Shown: positions 44,969 to 54,879, numbered from the stretch's first letter. The stretch is DNA of 64,000 nucleotides from Saccharopolyspora rhizosphaerae (GCF_003931915.1 NZ_RSAA01000035.1:310001-374000), one strand, 5' to 3'. The notes: generated by a model from the letters alone, not told the origin. Translations and numbers: made by a program.

Positions 44969-45853
44969 TCAGCCCTTGACGATCTCGCGCATCAGCTTGG
45001 CGGTCTCGCTCGGCGTCTTGCCGACCTTGACACCCGCGGCCTCCAGGGCCTCCTTCTTCGCCGAGGCGGTGCCCGACGAACCGGAGACGATGGCGCCCGC
45101 GTGACCCATGGTCTTGCCCTCCGGCGCGGTGAAGCCCGCGACGTAGCCGACCACCGGCTTGGTGATGTTGGCCTTGACGTACTCGGCCGCGCGCTCCTCG
45201 GCGTCGCCACCGATCTCGCCGATCATCACGATGGCTTCGGTCTCCGGGTCTTCTTCGAAGGCCTGCAGCGCGTCGATGTGGGTGGTGCCGATGATCGGGT
45301 CACCACCGATGCCGACGGCGGTCGAGAAACCGATGTCACGCAGCTCGTACATCATCTGGTAGGTCAACGTGCCCGACTTGGACACCAGACCGATCTTGCC
45401 CGGGCCGGTGATGTCGGCCGGGATGATGCCGGCGTTGGACTTGCCGGGCGAGATGATGCCGGGGCAGTTCGGCCCGATGATCCGGGTCTTGTTGCCCGTG
45501 GCGTTCGCGTGCGCCCAGAAGTAGGCCGAGTCGTGCACCGGGATGCCCTCGGTGATGACCACGGCCAGGCCGATCTCGGCGTCGATGGCCTCGACCACGG
45601 CGTCCTTGGCGAACTTCGGCGGCACGAAGACGACCGACACGTCGGCGCCGGTCTCCTTCATGGCCTCCGAGACGCTGCCGAAGACCTGGAGCTCCTTGCC
45701 CTCGATCTCGACGGTCTGCCCAGCCTTGCGGGCGTTGACACCGCCGACGATGTTGGTGCCGGAGCGCAGCATGCGGGCGGTGTGCTTGGTGCCTTCAGAG
45801 CCGGTGATGCCCTGAACGATCACCTTGCTGTTCTCGTTGAGGAAGATAGCCAT
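44969..45853 (-). CDS. sucD: Succinyl-CoA synthetase alpha subunit
   Basis: A 294-residue ADP/GDP-forming succinyl-CoA ligase alpha subunit. Signatures are [22 protein letters not shown] (CoA-binding), [29 protein letters not shown], and [18 protein letters not shown], containing the active-site His (GHAGA) that is phosphorylated. It pairs with SucC, encoded seven bases upstream, to make ATP or GTP in the TCA cycle. The ATG is preceded by GGGGGCGTGAGG. Terminated by the duplicated hairpin described at 44881. Confidence 0.97.
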   Translation of the reverse strand: MAIFLNENSKVIVQGITGSEGTKHTARMLRSGTNIVGGVNARKAGQTVEIEGKELQVFGSVSEAMKETGADVSVVFVPPKFAKDAVVEAIDAEIGLAVVITEGIPVHDSAYFWAHANATGNKTRIIGPNCPGIISPGKSNAGIIPADITGPGKIGLVSKSGTLTYQMMYELRDIGFSTAVGIGGDPIIGTTHIDALQAFEEDPETEAIVMIGEIGGDAEERAAEYVKANITKPVVGYVAGFTAPEGKTMGHAGAIVSGSSGTASAKKEALEAAGVKVGKTPSETAKLMREIVKG

Positions 45854-45860
45854 GATCGCC

Positions 45861-47027
45861 TCACGCCCCCGCAGCCAGCTCGGCGGCCTTGTCGGCCGCG
45901 CCGTCCATCGTGTCCACGACCGTGACCAGCGGGTGGCTGGCCTCGGCGAGGATGCGGCGCCCTTCCTCGACGTTGTTGCCGTCGAGGCGGACGATCAGCG
46001 GCTTGGTGGCCTCGTCACCGAGGATCTTCAGCGCCTGCACGATGCCGTTGGCCACGGCGTCGCACGCGGTGATGCCACCGAAGACGTTGACGAAGACGGA
46101 CTTGACGTCCTGGTCGCCGAGGATGACGTCCAGACCCGCGGCCATGATCTCGGCCGAAGCGCCACCGCCGATGTCCAGGAAGTTCGCCGGCTTCACGCCG
46201 CCGTGAGCCTCACCCGCGTAGGCCACGACGTCCAGCGTGGACATGACCAGACCAGCACCGTTGCCGATGATGCCGACCTCGCCGTCCAGCTTGACGTAGT
46301 TGAGGCCCTTCTCCTTGGCCTTGGCCTCGAGCGGGTTCTCGGCAGCCTTGTCGACCAGCTCTTCCTGCTGCGGCTGGCGGAACGAGGCGTTCTCGTCGAG
46401 GGTGACCTTGCCGTCGAGGGCGATGACCTTGCCCTCGGGGTCCTTCACCAGCGGGTTGACCTCCACCAGGGTGGCGTCCTCAGCGACGAAGGTCTCCCAC
46501 AGCTTGACGATCACGTCGGCGACCTGATCGGCGACCTCGGCCGGGAACTTGGCGGCGGAGACGATCTCCTTCGCCTTGTCCAGGTCGACGCCCTCGATCG
46601 GGTCGATCGCGATCTTGGCCAGGGCCTCGGGCTTGGTGGCCGCGACCTCTTCGATCTCCATGCCGCCCTCGACCGAGGCCATCGCGAGGAAGTTGCGATT
46701 CGCGCGGTCGAGGAGGAAGGAGAAGTAGTACTCCTCCGCGATGTCGGAGGCGGTCGTGACCAGCACCTTGTTGGTGATGTGGCCCTTGATGTCCAGACCG
46801 AGGATGCCCTCGGCCTTGGTCTGGGCCTCGTCCGCGGACTCGGCCAGCTTCACACCGCCGGCCTTGCCGCGGCCACCGGTCTTGACCTGGGCCTTGATGA
46901 CTACGGGCCCGCCGAGTTCTTCGGCGACTGCCTTGGCCCCTTGGGGGTCTGTCGCCACGGCGCCGGGCAGCGTCGGCACGCCGTGGGAGGCGAAGAGCTC
47001 CTTCGCCTGGTACTCGTACAGGTCCAC
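45861..47027 (-). CDS. sucC: Succinyl-CoA synthetase beta subunit
   Basis: A 388-residue ATP-grasp subunit. The GTG at 47027 starts [12 protein letters not shown], the standard N-terminus, with GGAGAG five bases upstream. Signatures are [19 protein letters not shown] (nucleotide-binding), [11 protein letters not shown] (metal-binding Glu/Asn) and [32 protein letters not shown] near the C-terminus. First gene of sucCD. Its promoter presumably lies in the 255 bases before the next gene. Together with icd it covers consecutive TCA steps, though the 2-oxoglutarate dehydrogenase genes are not here. Confidence 0.97.
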   Translation of the reverse strand: MDLYEYQAKELFASHGVPTLPGAVATDPQGAKAVAEELGGPVVIKAQVKTGGRGKAGGVKLAESADEAQTKAEGILGLDIKGHITNKVLVTTASDIAEEYYFSFLLDRANRNFLAMASVEGGMEIEEVAATKPEALAKIAIDPIEGVDLDKAKEIVSAAKFPAEVADQVADVIVKLWETFVAEDATLVEVNPLVKDPEGKVIALDGKVTLDENASFRQPQQEELVDKAAENPLEAKAKEKGLNYVKLDGEVGIIGNGAGLVMSTLDVVAYAGEAHGGVKPANFLDIGGGASAEIMAAGLDVILGDQDVKSVFVNVFGGITACDAVANGIVQALKILGDEATKPLIVRLDGNNVEEGRRILAEASHPLVTVVDTMDGAADKAAELAAGA

Positions 47028-47282
47028 TCGACTCTCCTGCGACGTCGGTGTCGGACTCGCTGACGATATCGACCTGCGATGACGCATGGGGCGGCGCACC
47101 TGGTGAACTGCCTCACCTGAGGTAGGGCGTCAAGCCTGGTCGACCCGTCCAACACGGGGGAATCGCCTTCTGGGCAGGAGCGATATCTGCGTTCGCGTGA
47201 CGAACGGAACAGGCGCCGTGACGGCGTGCTGACCAGTCTCGGGCACCGCACCGTCCCCCACAAGACGGCCGCGCGGGTGATC

Positions 47283-49001
47283 TCAGCCGTGGGTCGCGGC
47301 GGAGCGACGCGCCGCCAGCGCCGTGCCGAGCAGCACCACGACGCACCCGAGCGCGCACCACAGGCCGAGCCCGGGCTCGGCTCCGGGCAAGCGCCCCGCA
47401 GTCAGCGGGAACTCCAGTGCGCGGACCGCGACCAGCAGCGCACCGCCGCACAGGAGCGCGGCCGCTTGGCCGGGACGGCACATCGGAGCGAGCACGGTCG
47501 CGCCGACCACGGCGGCGAGCGCGAACACCAGGCCCCAGGAGGTGGTGCCGAAGTCGGTGAACACGCCGGGCGCGCTGTAGCCGGGCGCGGTGAGCACCGG
47601 CAGGCTGAACGCCCCGGCGCCGAGCACGAGCGCGACCAACGAGGGGACGAGCACGAGACGGCGCATCGCCATCTCGGTGAGGTCGACGTCGTCGCGCTCG
47701 ACGGCGCCGGCGATCGCCGCGAGCACTGCCGCGACGGCCGCCAGCAGCACCGACAGCCCTGCGGCCCACGCGCCGAGACCGGCTTCGGCCCCGGCTTGCG
47801 CAGCGGTGAACACCGCGTCCAGCGAGCCGGCGGCGGCCAGCGGGACGACGGCCCACAGCACGGTCAGCACCGGGCGCAGCAGCAGCGAGGCCTTCGGCAG
47901 CAGCACTCCCGCACCCACCGCCACCAGCAGGAACCCTGCGGGGAACAGCATCCGCGCCGGGTACTCCGACGGGTCGCGCAGCCCGAAGGGCATGACGACG
48001 TGCGGGGTGAGCGCGGCCAGCAGCGCGACCGCACCGGCCAGGAGCGCGAACGTCCCGGCGACGGTGAGCAGCCTGGTCAGCGCGGGCAGCCGCAGGTCGT
48101 CGACGTCCTCGACCGCCTCACCGCGTCCCGCCCGGAGGGCGAGCACGAGCAGAGCCGCGGCGGCCAGCAGCCCGAGCAGCGGGCCCCAGGCGAAGGTCAG
48201 CTCGTCGAGGACCAGCACCGACAGGAGGTGCGGCACGACCACCGCCACCAGCGACAGCGCCACCCCGAGGAGCCCACCGCGCACGAACTCCGGGTCGGTG
48301 GAACCGGCGAGCAGCCCGGCGGAGCAGACCACCCCGACGGCCAGCAGCGCGCTGCCGACGAGCACCGGAACCGGTCCGTCGAGCGCGGTCTCGGCGGGCA
48401 GGTACGGGTCGTCAGAGGAGAACGGCGCCATCAGCACGGCCACGGCGCCCAGCCCTCCGGCGCACAAGGCCAGCGCGAGCAGGCCCTGCCGGTGCGAGCC
48501 CGCACCGGACTCCCGGGTCCCCCACGTCGCGAGGACACCTGCGGCCAGCACCGCCACGTGGCCGACCGCCAGCAGCCACCAGCCGATGCCGGGTTCGAAG
48601 TTGAGCAGCGAGTCGGCCCGGAGCAGTTCGGGACGCGCGGCCATGCCCGCGTCCACCGCGAACTGGACGTCCTGCCCGAGCCTGCCGGGCGCGGCGGCGG
48701 CCGGGCCGACGAGCACCGCGGCGGCGGCGAGTGGCTTGCCCGCTCGCGCGAACAGCGCGGCCAGAGCCGGGGCGAGCAGCGCGAGCACCAGCAACAGCGG
48801 CCAAGCGGGGTAGGCGGCGGGGACGGCCGGGCTGGTCAGCCCGAGCAGCGGTCCGATGCCGGTGAGCGCGGCGCCGAGGAGGCCAAGCGCGATCGCTGCG
48901 CGCACGCGGGTCGACGTGGCGAGCACCGGCTGCGGGTCCGTGGCCGGGGCGGAGGTCGCCGAGGCGGACGAACCGGACGGGAGGTCAGGCCGCGCAGTCA
49001 C
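47283..49001 (-). CDS. Large polytopic membrane protein of unknown function
   Basis: A 572-residue Ala/Leu-rich membrane protein with about 14 hydrophobic segments (for example AAIALGLLGAALTGIGPLLG, LSLVAVVVPHLLSVLVLDEL, FALLAGAVALLAALTPHVVM) and a short Ser/Ala-rich N-terminus. I see no recognised motif. The GTG at 49001 (Val-Thr-Ala-Arg-Pro) is the likely start; further upstream the frame is non-coding in appearance. It is encoded upstream of sucC on the same strand, as in related actinomycetes from memory. A transporter or polymer flippase are possibilities, but nothing here supports either. Confidence 0.72.
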   Translation of the reverse strand: MTARPDLPSGSSASATSAPATDPQPVLATSTRVRAAIALGLLGAALTGIGPLLGLTSPAVPAAYPAWPLLLVLALLAPALAALFARAGKPLAAAAVLVGPAAAAPGRLGQDVQFAVDAGMAARPELLRADSLLNFEPGIGWWLLAVGHVAVLAAGVLATWGTRESGAGSHRQGLLALALCAGGLGAVAVLMAPFSSDDPYLPAETALDGPVPVLVGSALLAVGVVCSAGLLAGSTDPEFVRGGLLGVALSLVAVVVPHLLSVLVLDELTFAWGPLLGLLAAAALLVLALRAGRGEAVEDVDDLRLPALTRLLTVAGTFALLAGAVALLAALTPHVVMPFGLRDPSEYPARMLFPAGFLLVAVGAGVLLPKASLLLRPVLTVLWAVVPLAAAGSLDAVFTAAQAGAEAGLGAWAAGLSVLLAAVAAVLAAIAGAVERDDVDLTEMAMRRLVLVPSLVALVLGAGAFSLPVLTAPGYSAPGVFTDFGTTSWGLVFALAAVVGATVLAPMCRPGQAAALLCGGALLVAVRALEFPLTAGRLPGAEPGLGLWCALGCVVVLLGTALAARRSAATHG

Positions 49002-49503
49002 CGCGCAGACGCTAGCAACCGGGTGACCGGTTCCGGACACCACCCGCTGCACTCGACTCGGGCGCGCCCGTGACCCGACACGCCCGGACAGCACCCGAAC
49101 GGAGCAAATGTGAAACATCGACAAGACGCTCTTGGGGTGTGACGTGCAACACGAGAAGCCACCCACCGGTGTCCGAATCGGTTCCGACCACGGACCCCGG
49201 TGGTCCGTTCGGAACCTGCGACGACGATCACGAACCCGCAGGTGGCTCCGCTGAGCGACGACCACGCGCGGTGTTCGTCGCGAAGCGGCGGCCCACCCGG
49301 CGGCGGAGGGAGTGATCACGCGCTGTGGCCGACGTGTCACAGATCGGGATTTGCCCCTAGGGGATCAGCTTGGTTACTGTCCCCCGGTCCGTTGTCACGG
49401 TCTGATCACGAAGGACAACCTTCGGCCGGTTCCCCGACCGGCACCCGGAAATCCCCGTTCCCGGGCCCGCGCGATCAGGCTCCCCGAGACGGAAGGGCAG
49501 GCA
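49002..49503. other. Divergent intergenic region upstream of the M23 peptidase
   Basis: About 500 bases with promoters for the leftward membrane protein and the rightward peptidase. It contains a perfect palindrome CCCCTAGGGG (49354-49363), the string TTACTGTCCCCC, a GC hairpin CCGGTTCCCCGACCGG (49430 region), and GACGGAAGGGCAGG just before the TTG start. The conserved order of short G/C motifs suggests a structured leader, but I cannot match a known riboswitch. Confidence 0.4.
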
Positions 49504-50328
49504 TTGGCTCACCACCGCTCCCCCGGCGGCGCACGACCCTTTCCCGGTCACGAGGTATCCCCCGACGACACCTCGCAAACCCGGGATCGGAGCCGGGGTG
49601 CTCCAACAGCATCGGCTTGGCGCGGTCGCGTCGTCGTCGCAGCAGTAGCGGCGGGTGCGTTCGCAGCCGCGGGGCAGTCGTTGGCAGCCGGTGAGGGGAA
49701 CGCCTCCCCCGACAGCGATGACTTCAACGCTTCCGACGCCGCGGGGTCGTTCAACACCGCGATGGCCGAGGACTCCGGCTCCTACAACGGGATGGGCGGC
49801 AGCGCCCCCGCACCGGCCATGCTCCCGGTCGCCAAGAGCTCCGACGTCAGCTCCGAGATGGAGAAGCTGACCAAGAGCGAGCGTATCGCCGAAGCGCGCG
49901 AGAAGGCGCAGCGCGCCGCCGAAGAAGCCGCCCGGCAGCCGAAGTACAGCGTGCCGGCGCAGGGCAACTTCACCTCCGGGTTCGGTGGCCGCTGGGGCAC
50001 CACCCACTACGGCATCGACATCGCCAACGCCAAGGGCACCCCGATCATGTCCGTCGCCGACGGGGTGGTCATCGAGGCCGGCTCGGCCAGCGGTTTCGGC
50101 CTGTGGGTCCGGGTCCAGCACGAGGACGGCACGATCACCGTCTACGGCCACGTCAACACCATCACGGTGGACGAGGGCGACAAGGTCAAGGCGGGCGAGC
50201 AGATCGCCACCATGGGCAACCGTGGTTTCTCCACCGGCACCCACCTGCACTTCGAGGTGTGGAACGCCGGCGGCAAGAAGATCAACCCGCTGCCGTGGAT
50301 GCGCCAGCGCGGCATCTCCCCGACCTGA
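49504..50328 (+). CDS. Exported M23 (LytM/peptidoglycan endopeptidase-type) protein
   Basis: A 274-residue protein. A basic N-terminus is followed by a hydrophobic signal or anchor (GRVVVAAVAAGAFAAAGQSLA, near residues 40-60), a helical charged linker (SSEMEKLTKSERIAEAREKA), and a C-terminal M23 domain. Its zinc motifs are THYGIDIA (His-x3-Asp) and HLHFEVW (His-x-His), with YGHVNTI as the catalytic His strand. All metal ligands are present, so it should be an active peptidase on cross-bridges. I chose the TTG at 49504 after GGAAGGGCAGG; an in-frame ATG far upstream adds only non-conserved sequence. Confidence 0.88.
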   Translation: MAHHRSPGGARPFPGHEVSPDDTSQTRDRSRGAPTASAWRGRVVVAAVAAGAFAAAGQSLAAGEGNASPDSDDFNASDAAGSFNTAMAEDSGSYNGMGGSAPAPAMLPVAKSSDVSSEMEKLTKSERIAEAREKAQRAAEEAARQPKYSVPAQGNFTSGFGGRWGTTHYGIDIANAKGTPIMSVADGVVIEAGSASGFGLWVRVQHEDGTITVYGHVNTITVDEGDKVKAGEQIATMGNRGFSTGTHLHFEVWNAGGKKINPLPWMRQRGISPT

Positions 50329-50420
50329 TCCACGAGGGGCACGGGCACCGTCCCGAGGTCGCCGAACCCCTTCCCGCGCCCGCCTGGGCTCACCGACGTG
50401 ATCAGCAGTAGCGTGGCGCC

Positions 50421-52046
50421 GTGGCCGAACAGATCCGGTTGACCGGAGCGCAGCAGACGCTCCTGGGGCCGCTCCACGCTCGCGCCCTCGACAGCCACCG
50501 CGCCGACCCGGTGCTGGGCGATCACCTCGCTGCGGAGATCGCCGCGCGCATCGACTTCGACTTCGAGCAGTTGCGGCTCGATGCCGGCGACATGATGGCG
50601 GTGGTCCTGCGCGCCAAGGAGATCGACGACCGCGCCCGCGACTTCCTCGCCGCGCACCCCGACGCGGTGGTGCTGCACCTGGCGTGCGGGCTGGACTCCC
50701 GTCCCCTCCGGCTCGACCTGCCCCCGCAGGTGCAGTGGATCGACGTCGACATGCCGGACGTCGTCGAGCTGCGCGACCGGCTCTACCCGCAGCCGGGCCG
50801 CAACCACCGCACGATCGCCGCGTCGGTGACCGGCACGGGGTGGCTGGACGAGGTTCCCACTGGGCGGCCGACGCTGGTCATCGCCGAAGGGCTCACCCCC
50901 TACCTGCGGGAAGAGGAGGGCGTGGCGCTGCTGCGCCGGCTCGTCGAGCGGTTCGGCCACGGCGAGGTGGTCTTCGACGTGGTCGCGCCGTGGACGGTGA
51001 GGGCCTCGACGTGGTCGGGGTTCCTCCGCAGCACCGGGGCGCGCTTCCACTGGGGAGTCGCCGACCCGCACGACCTCGAGATCAAGGTCCCCGGTCTGCA
51101 CCTGCGCGGCTCGGTGCCGGTCACCACGCTGCCCGGGGTCGCGAAGGTCGCACCACGCGAGCGCCGCATCGCCTCGGTGATGAACGTCGTGCCACCGCTG
51201 CGCGACGCGATGCGGGTGGTGCGCTTCGGTTTCGAGCGCGAGTCCCGGAGCCCGGTCGAGCTCACCGGCCCGGCGGCCACCATGCTCGCCACGCTGCACC
51301 TGCGCGCCGTGGACAACCGGTCCGCGGAACCGCTCCTGCACGACCGCTGGGCCGATGAGGTCGAGCGGCGCCTCGACTACGACTACACCCGGCTCGGACT
51401 CCGCGAGAACAACGCGGTTTCGGTGGCCGTCCGCGCCAAGGCGCTCGACGACCAGGTCCGCGCGGCGCTGCGTCCGGGGATGACCGTGCTGCACCTCGGG
51501 TGCGGCCTGGACAGCCGGTTCGAGCGGGTGGACCCGCCGGCGGACGTCGAGTGGTACGACGTCGACCAGCCCGAGGTGGTCGAGCTGCGCGAGCAGGTGT
51601 TCCCGGCCTCCGAGCACCGGCACGCCCTCGGCAGGTCCGTGGCGGACCCCGACCTGCTGGCTGAGATCCCGTCCGACCGGCCGGTCCTCGTGGTCGCCGA
51701 AGGCCTGGTGATGTACCTCGCCAAGTCCGACGGCGAGGCGTTGCTGCGCCGGATCATCAACCACTTCCCCAGCGGCGAGCTGATCTTCGACGCGTTCAGC
51801 ACGCTGAGCATCCGCGTCAACAACATCGCCAACCCGGCGGTGACCCGCTCCGGCTCACGGCTGCACTGGGGCATCGACGACCCGCACGAGCTGGAAGCGC
51901 TCGGTCTGGACCTGGTCTCGGAGATCTCGTTGCTCACTGACCCGGCATTGGCGCGCTACCCGCTCCCGGTCCGGCTCGCCTTCCGAGCGATGGCCGGAGT
52001 CCCCGCCTTCAACCGCCTCGGCCGCGTCCTCCGCTACCGCTTCTGA
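50421..52046 (+). CDS. Tandem fused class I SAM methyltransferase (two LCMT/PPM-like domains)
   Basis: A 541-residue protein made of two similar domains in one frame. Domain 1 (about 1-262) has LTGAQQTLLGPLHARALDS, VVLHLACGLDSRPLRL and VIAEGLTPYL. Domain 2 (about 279-541) has LTGPAATMLATLHLRAVDN, TVLHLGCGLDSRFERV and VVAEGLVMYL. Each shows the GCGLDSR motif binding S-adenosylmethionine, as in leucine carboxyl methyltransferases and actinobacterial polyketide O-methyltransferases. Most relatives are single-domain, about 270 residues. The GTG at 50421 starts 92 bases after the M23 gene. Substrate unknown. Confidence 0.9.
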   Translation: MAEQIRLTGAQQTLLGPLHARALDSHRADPVLGDHLAAEIAARIDFDFEQLRLDAGDMMAVVLRAKEIDDRARDFLAAHPDAVVLHLACGLDSRPLRLDLPPQVQWIDVDMPDVVELRDRLYPQPGRNHRTIAASVTGTGWLDEVPTGRPTLVIAEGLTPYLREEEGVALLRRLVERFGHGEVVFDVVAPWTVRASTWSGFLRSTGARFHWGVADPHDLEIKVPGLHLRGSVPVTTLPGVAKVAPRERRIASVMNVVPPLRDAMRVVRFGFERESRSPVELTGPAATMLATLHLRAVDNRSAEPLLHDRWADEVERRLDYDYTRLGLRENNAVSVAVRAKALDDQVRAALRPGMTVLHLGCGLDSRFERVDPPADVEWYDVDQPEVVELREQVFPASEHRHALGRSVADPDLLAEIPSDRPVLVVAEGLVMYLAKSDGEALLRRIINHFPSGELIFDAFSTLSIRVNNIANPAVTRSGSRLHWGIDDPHELEALGLDLVSEISLLTDPALARYPLPVRLAFRAMAGVPAFNRLGRVLRYRF

Positions 52047-52075
52047 ACCCGCGAGCCGTCAGCCCGCCGGTGCGG

Positions 52076-54541
52076 TCAGAGCTTGGTGAGGGGGACGGTG
52101 CCGATGAGCATCAGCTTGACCGTGCCCGAGGAGCCGAAGTCGATGGTCGCCGTGGCGCGGGGGCCTTCGCCGTCGGTGGCGACGACCGTGCCCAGGCCGT
52201 ACTTGTCGTGGGTGACCTTGTCACCGGCTTCGAGCTTGAGCGCGACCGTGTCCTTCCAGCCCTTCACACCGGTGCTGCGCATGCCGCGTTCGGCCAGACC
52301 CGCCTGGGCCGAGTCGCCGCCGCCGCGGTCGAAGCCGCCGCCTCGGCTGCCCCAGGTGCTGCGGACCTGCGGTGCGGCGCGTTCGGGCTCGATGCGCCGC
52401 CAGTGCATCAGCTCCTCGGGGATCTCGGTGAGGAACCGCGAGGCCGGGTTGGTCATCGGCTGCCCCCAGGCCGAGCGCATCATGGCGCGCGACAGGTACA
52501 GCCGCTGGCGGGCACGGGTGATGCCGACGTAGGCCAGCCGCCGCTCCTCGGCGAGCTCCGCCGGGTCGCCCAGGGCGCGCGTGTGCGGGAAGACGCCGTC
52601 CTCCCAGCCGCTGGAGAACACCACCGGGAACTCCAGGCCCTTGGCGGTGTGCAGGGTCATCAGCGTGACCAGACCATCGCCGGTCTCGGGCAGCGAATCG
52701 GCGTCGGCGACCAGCGAGACCCGCTCCAGGAAGGCGGCCAGCGAGTCGTCGGCCAGCGGGTCGGCGTCGTCCGGGTCCTCGGCGTCGTCGCTCGGACCGA
52801 CCCCCGAGACCACCGCCTCCGCGGACGGCGAGGCCTCGGTGTCGGCCGGCAGCGGAGCTCCGGCGCGGGCCTCGGTGAACTCGCGGGCGACGGTGATGAG
52901 TTCGGTGAGGTTCTCCAGCCGGGTCGCGTCCTGCGGGTCGTCGCTGGCCTCCAGCTCGCCCCGGTAACCGGTGCGCTCCAGGACGGTGTCGAGCGTTTCG
53001 GCCACGTCGTTCTCGGCCGCGATCCGGTGCAGCTCGTCGAGCAGTTCGACGAAGCCCGAGATCGCGTTGCGGGCGCGCGTGTTGAGCAGCGGAACCTCTC
53101 CCGCCGCCGCCTTGCGCAGCGCCGTGCCGAAGGAGATCCGCTCCTGCTCGGCGTGGGCCGCGACCACGGCCTCCGCGCGGTCCCCGATGCCGCGCTTGGG
53201 CACGTTGAGGATGCGGCGCAAGCTCACCGTGTCGTCCGGGTTGTCCAGGACCCGCAGGTAGGCGAGGGCGTCGCGGACCTCGCGGCGCTCGTAGAAGCGC
53301 ACTCCGCCGACGACCCGGTAGGGCAGGCCGAGGCGGATGAACACCTCCTCGAACACACGCGACTGGTTGTTCGTGCGGTAGAAGACCGCGATGTCGTTGA
53401 AGGTCGCTTCGCCCTGGTCGACGAGCCGGTCGATCTCACCGGCGACGAACGCGGCCTCGTCGTGCTCGTTGTCGGCGACGTAGCCGACGATCGGCTCTCC
53501 GTCACCGGCATCGCTCCACAGCCGCTTGTCGCGCCGGTTCGGGTTGCGCCGGATCACCGCGTTCGCGGCCGACAGGATGGTCTGCGTGGACCGGTAGTTC
53601 TGCTCCAGCAGGATGCTGCGGGCCTGCGGGTAGTCCCGCTCGAACTCCTCGATGTTGCGGATCGTGGCGCCGCGGAACGCGTAGATCGACTGGTCGGCGT
53701 CACCGACCACGCACAGCTCCGCCGGCTCCACACCGCTCTCCGTCGGCGCGGTCCCGACCAGCTCCCTGACCAGCACGTACTGCGCGTGGTTGGTGTCCTG
53801 GTACTCGTCGACCAGGACGTGCCGGAAGCGGCGGCGGTAGTGCTCGGCAACCGCCGGGTTCTGCTGCAGCAGCTTAACCGTGCGCATGATCAGGTCGTCG
53901 AAGTCCATCGCGTTGGACTCGGCGAGCCTGCGCTGGTACGCGGCGTAGACCTGGGCGACCTTGCGCTCCACGTCGTTGCCCGCCTGCTGCGCCGCGTCCT
54001 CGGGGGTGAGCAGCTCGTTCTTCAGGTTCGAGATGCCGATCGCCAGGGTCCGCGCCGGGTAGCGCTTGGAGTCCAGGTCCTGCTCGCGGGCGATCATGGT
54101 GATCAGCCGCTTGGAGTCGTCGGAGTCGTAGATCGAGAAGTTCGACGACATGCCGAGCGTCCCGGCCTCGCGGCGCAGGACCCGCACGCACATCGAGTGG
54201 AAGGTCGACACCCACATCACGTTGGCCCGGCGGCCGACCAGGTCGGCGACGCGCTCCTTCATCTCGGCCGCGGCCTTGTTGGTGAAGGTGATGGCCATGA
54301 TCTGGCCGGGGTGCGCACCGGCGGCCAGCAGGTGGGCGATGCGGTGGGTGAGCACCCGCGTCTTGCCCGATCCGGCGCCGGCCACCACCAGCAGCGGGGA
54401 GCCGGTGTGCGTCACGGCGTCGCGCTGCTGCGGGTTGAGCCCGGCCAGCAGGTCCTCCGGGGCAGGTCCGGACCGGCCGCGCGGAGCCGAGGACTGCACG
54501 GGCTCGTCGCCCTGCCATTCGAGATCGAGGGGGGTGCTCAT
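52076..54541 (-). CDS. pcrA: PcrA/UvrD1 superfamily 1 DNA helicase
   Basis: An 821-residue 3'-5' DNA helicase for repair and replication-conflict resolution. Motifs in order are Q-motif LNPQQRDAV, Walker A VVAGAGSGKTRVL, IMAITFTNKAAAEMKER (Ia), LVDEYQDTNHAQY (Walker B, DExQ), VVGDADQSIYAFRGA (III), EQNYRST (IV), VTLMTLHTAKGLEFPVVF (V) and the AYVGITRARQRLYL (VI). The C-terminal PcrA/UvrD Tudor-like domain is GDKVTHDKYGLGTVVATDG. Mycobacteria use the name uvrD1. The start is the ATG at 54541; the ribosome binding site is weak. Convergent with the methyltransferase gene. Confidence 0.96.
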   Translation of the reverse strand: MSTPLDLEWQGDEPVQSSAPRGRSGPAPEDLLAGLNPQQRDAVTHTGSPLLVVAGAGSGKTRVLTHRIAHLLAAGAHPGQIMAITFTNKAAAEMKERVADLVGRRANVMWVSTFHSMCVRVLRREAGTLGMSSNFSIYDSDDSKRLITMIAREQDLDSKRYPARTLAIGISNLKNELLTPEDAAQQAGNDVERKVAQVYAAYQRRLAESNAMDFDDLIMRTVKLLQQNPAVAEHYRRRFRHVLVDEYQDTNHAQYVLVRELVGTAPTESGVEPAELCVVGDADQSIYAFRGATIRNIEEFERDYPQARSILLEQNYRSTQTILSAANAVIRRNPNRRDKRLWSDAGDGEPIVGYVADNEHDEAAFVAGEIDRLVDQGEATFNDIAVFYRTNNQSRVFEEVFIRLGLPYRVVGGVRFYERREVRDALAYLRVLDNPDDTVSLRRILNVPKRGIGDRAEAVVAAHAEQERISFGTALRKAAAGEVPLLNTRARNAISGFVELLDELHRIAAENDVAETLDTVLERTGYRGELEASDDPQDATRLENLTELITVAREFTEARAGAPLPADTEASPSAEAVVSGVGPSDDAEDPDDADPLADDSLAAFLERVSLVADADSLPETGDGLVTLMTLHTAKGLEFPVVFSSGWEDGVFPHTRALGDPAELAEERRLAYVGITRARQRLYLSRAMMRSAWGQPMTNPASRFLTEIPEELMHWRRIEPERAAPQVRSTWGSRGGGFDRGGGDSAQAGLAERGMRSTGVKGWKDTVALKLEAGDKVTHDKYGLGTVVATDGEGPRATATIDFGSSGTVKLMLIGTVPLTKL

Positions 54542-54798
54542 CGTCCAACCACGTTACCGAACCCCCCGGACAGAACTCCGCTGCCTGAGCCCAACCCGTG
54601 TGGCGGTGCTGCGGGCGGAACCCGAGGCGCCCGACCGGCTCCGGGAGCGCGTGCGGGTGCACCGCGCCACGGGCGTCCTCACCAGGCGGTGCGCCACCAC
54701 CGCGGCGGCGCCGGGCGCTCACGCGGGGTGAGCAGGGGGCGGGGCCTGGGGTCCACGACGTGGGACGTGGTGACCAGGCAGTGGATGGGGCCCGGGGG

Positions 54799-54810
54799 TT
54801 GTGGCAAACT
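54799..54810 (+). promoter_or_regulatory. Possible extended -10 element of a leaderless leader transcript
   Basis: TTGTGGCAAACT contains an extended -10-like TGTGG-CAAACT (hexamer 54805-54810), seven bases before the GTG at 54817. If correct, transcription starts at or next to the GTG and the leader peptide is translated without a Shine-Dalgarno site. I see no good -35 hexamer. Confidence 0.35.
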
Positions 54811-54816
54811 GGGGCT

Positions 54817-54879
54817 GTGCGAACGCAGCAGTACGAGTTTTACTACGGGCCCGGGACTCCGGCGCCCGTAGCTGCGTGA
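54817..54879 (+). CDS. Leader peptide upstream of chorismate mutase, rich in aromatic codons
   Basis: A 20-codon frame beginning GTG reads Val-Arg-Thr-Gln-Gln-Tyr-Glu-Phe-Tyr-Tyr-Gly-Pro-Gly-Thr-Pro-Ala-Pro-Val-Ala-Ala-stop. Four of the first ten residues are Tyr or Phe, the end products of the chorismate mutase branch. It sits about 95 bases upstream of the chorismate mutase start, its Tyr codons overlap the first arm of the leader RNA hairpins, and a terminator follows. A longer version from TTG 54799 would add a Trp codon. Ribosome stalling on scarce Tyr- or Phe-tRNA is the inferred role. Confidence 0.7.
   Translation: MRTQQYEFYYGPGTPAPVAA

Noticed and set aside
43778..45925. A rightward open frame opposite DUF5336 and sucD
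   Set aside because: sucD and DUF5336 are well supported on the other strand; the frame has shadow composition only.
49330..49500. A ydaO (c-di-AMP) riboswitch upstream of the M23 peptidase
   Set aside because: The strongly conserved riboswitch words that I remember for that class are absent by eye. A covariance search was not possible.
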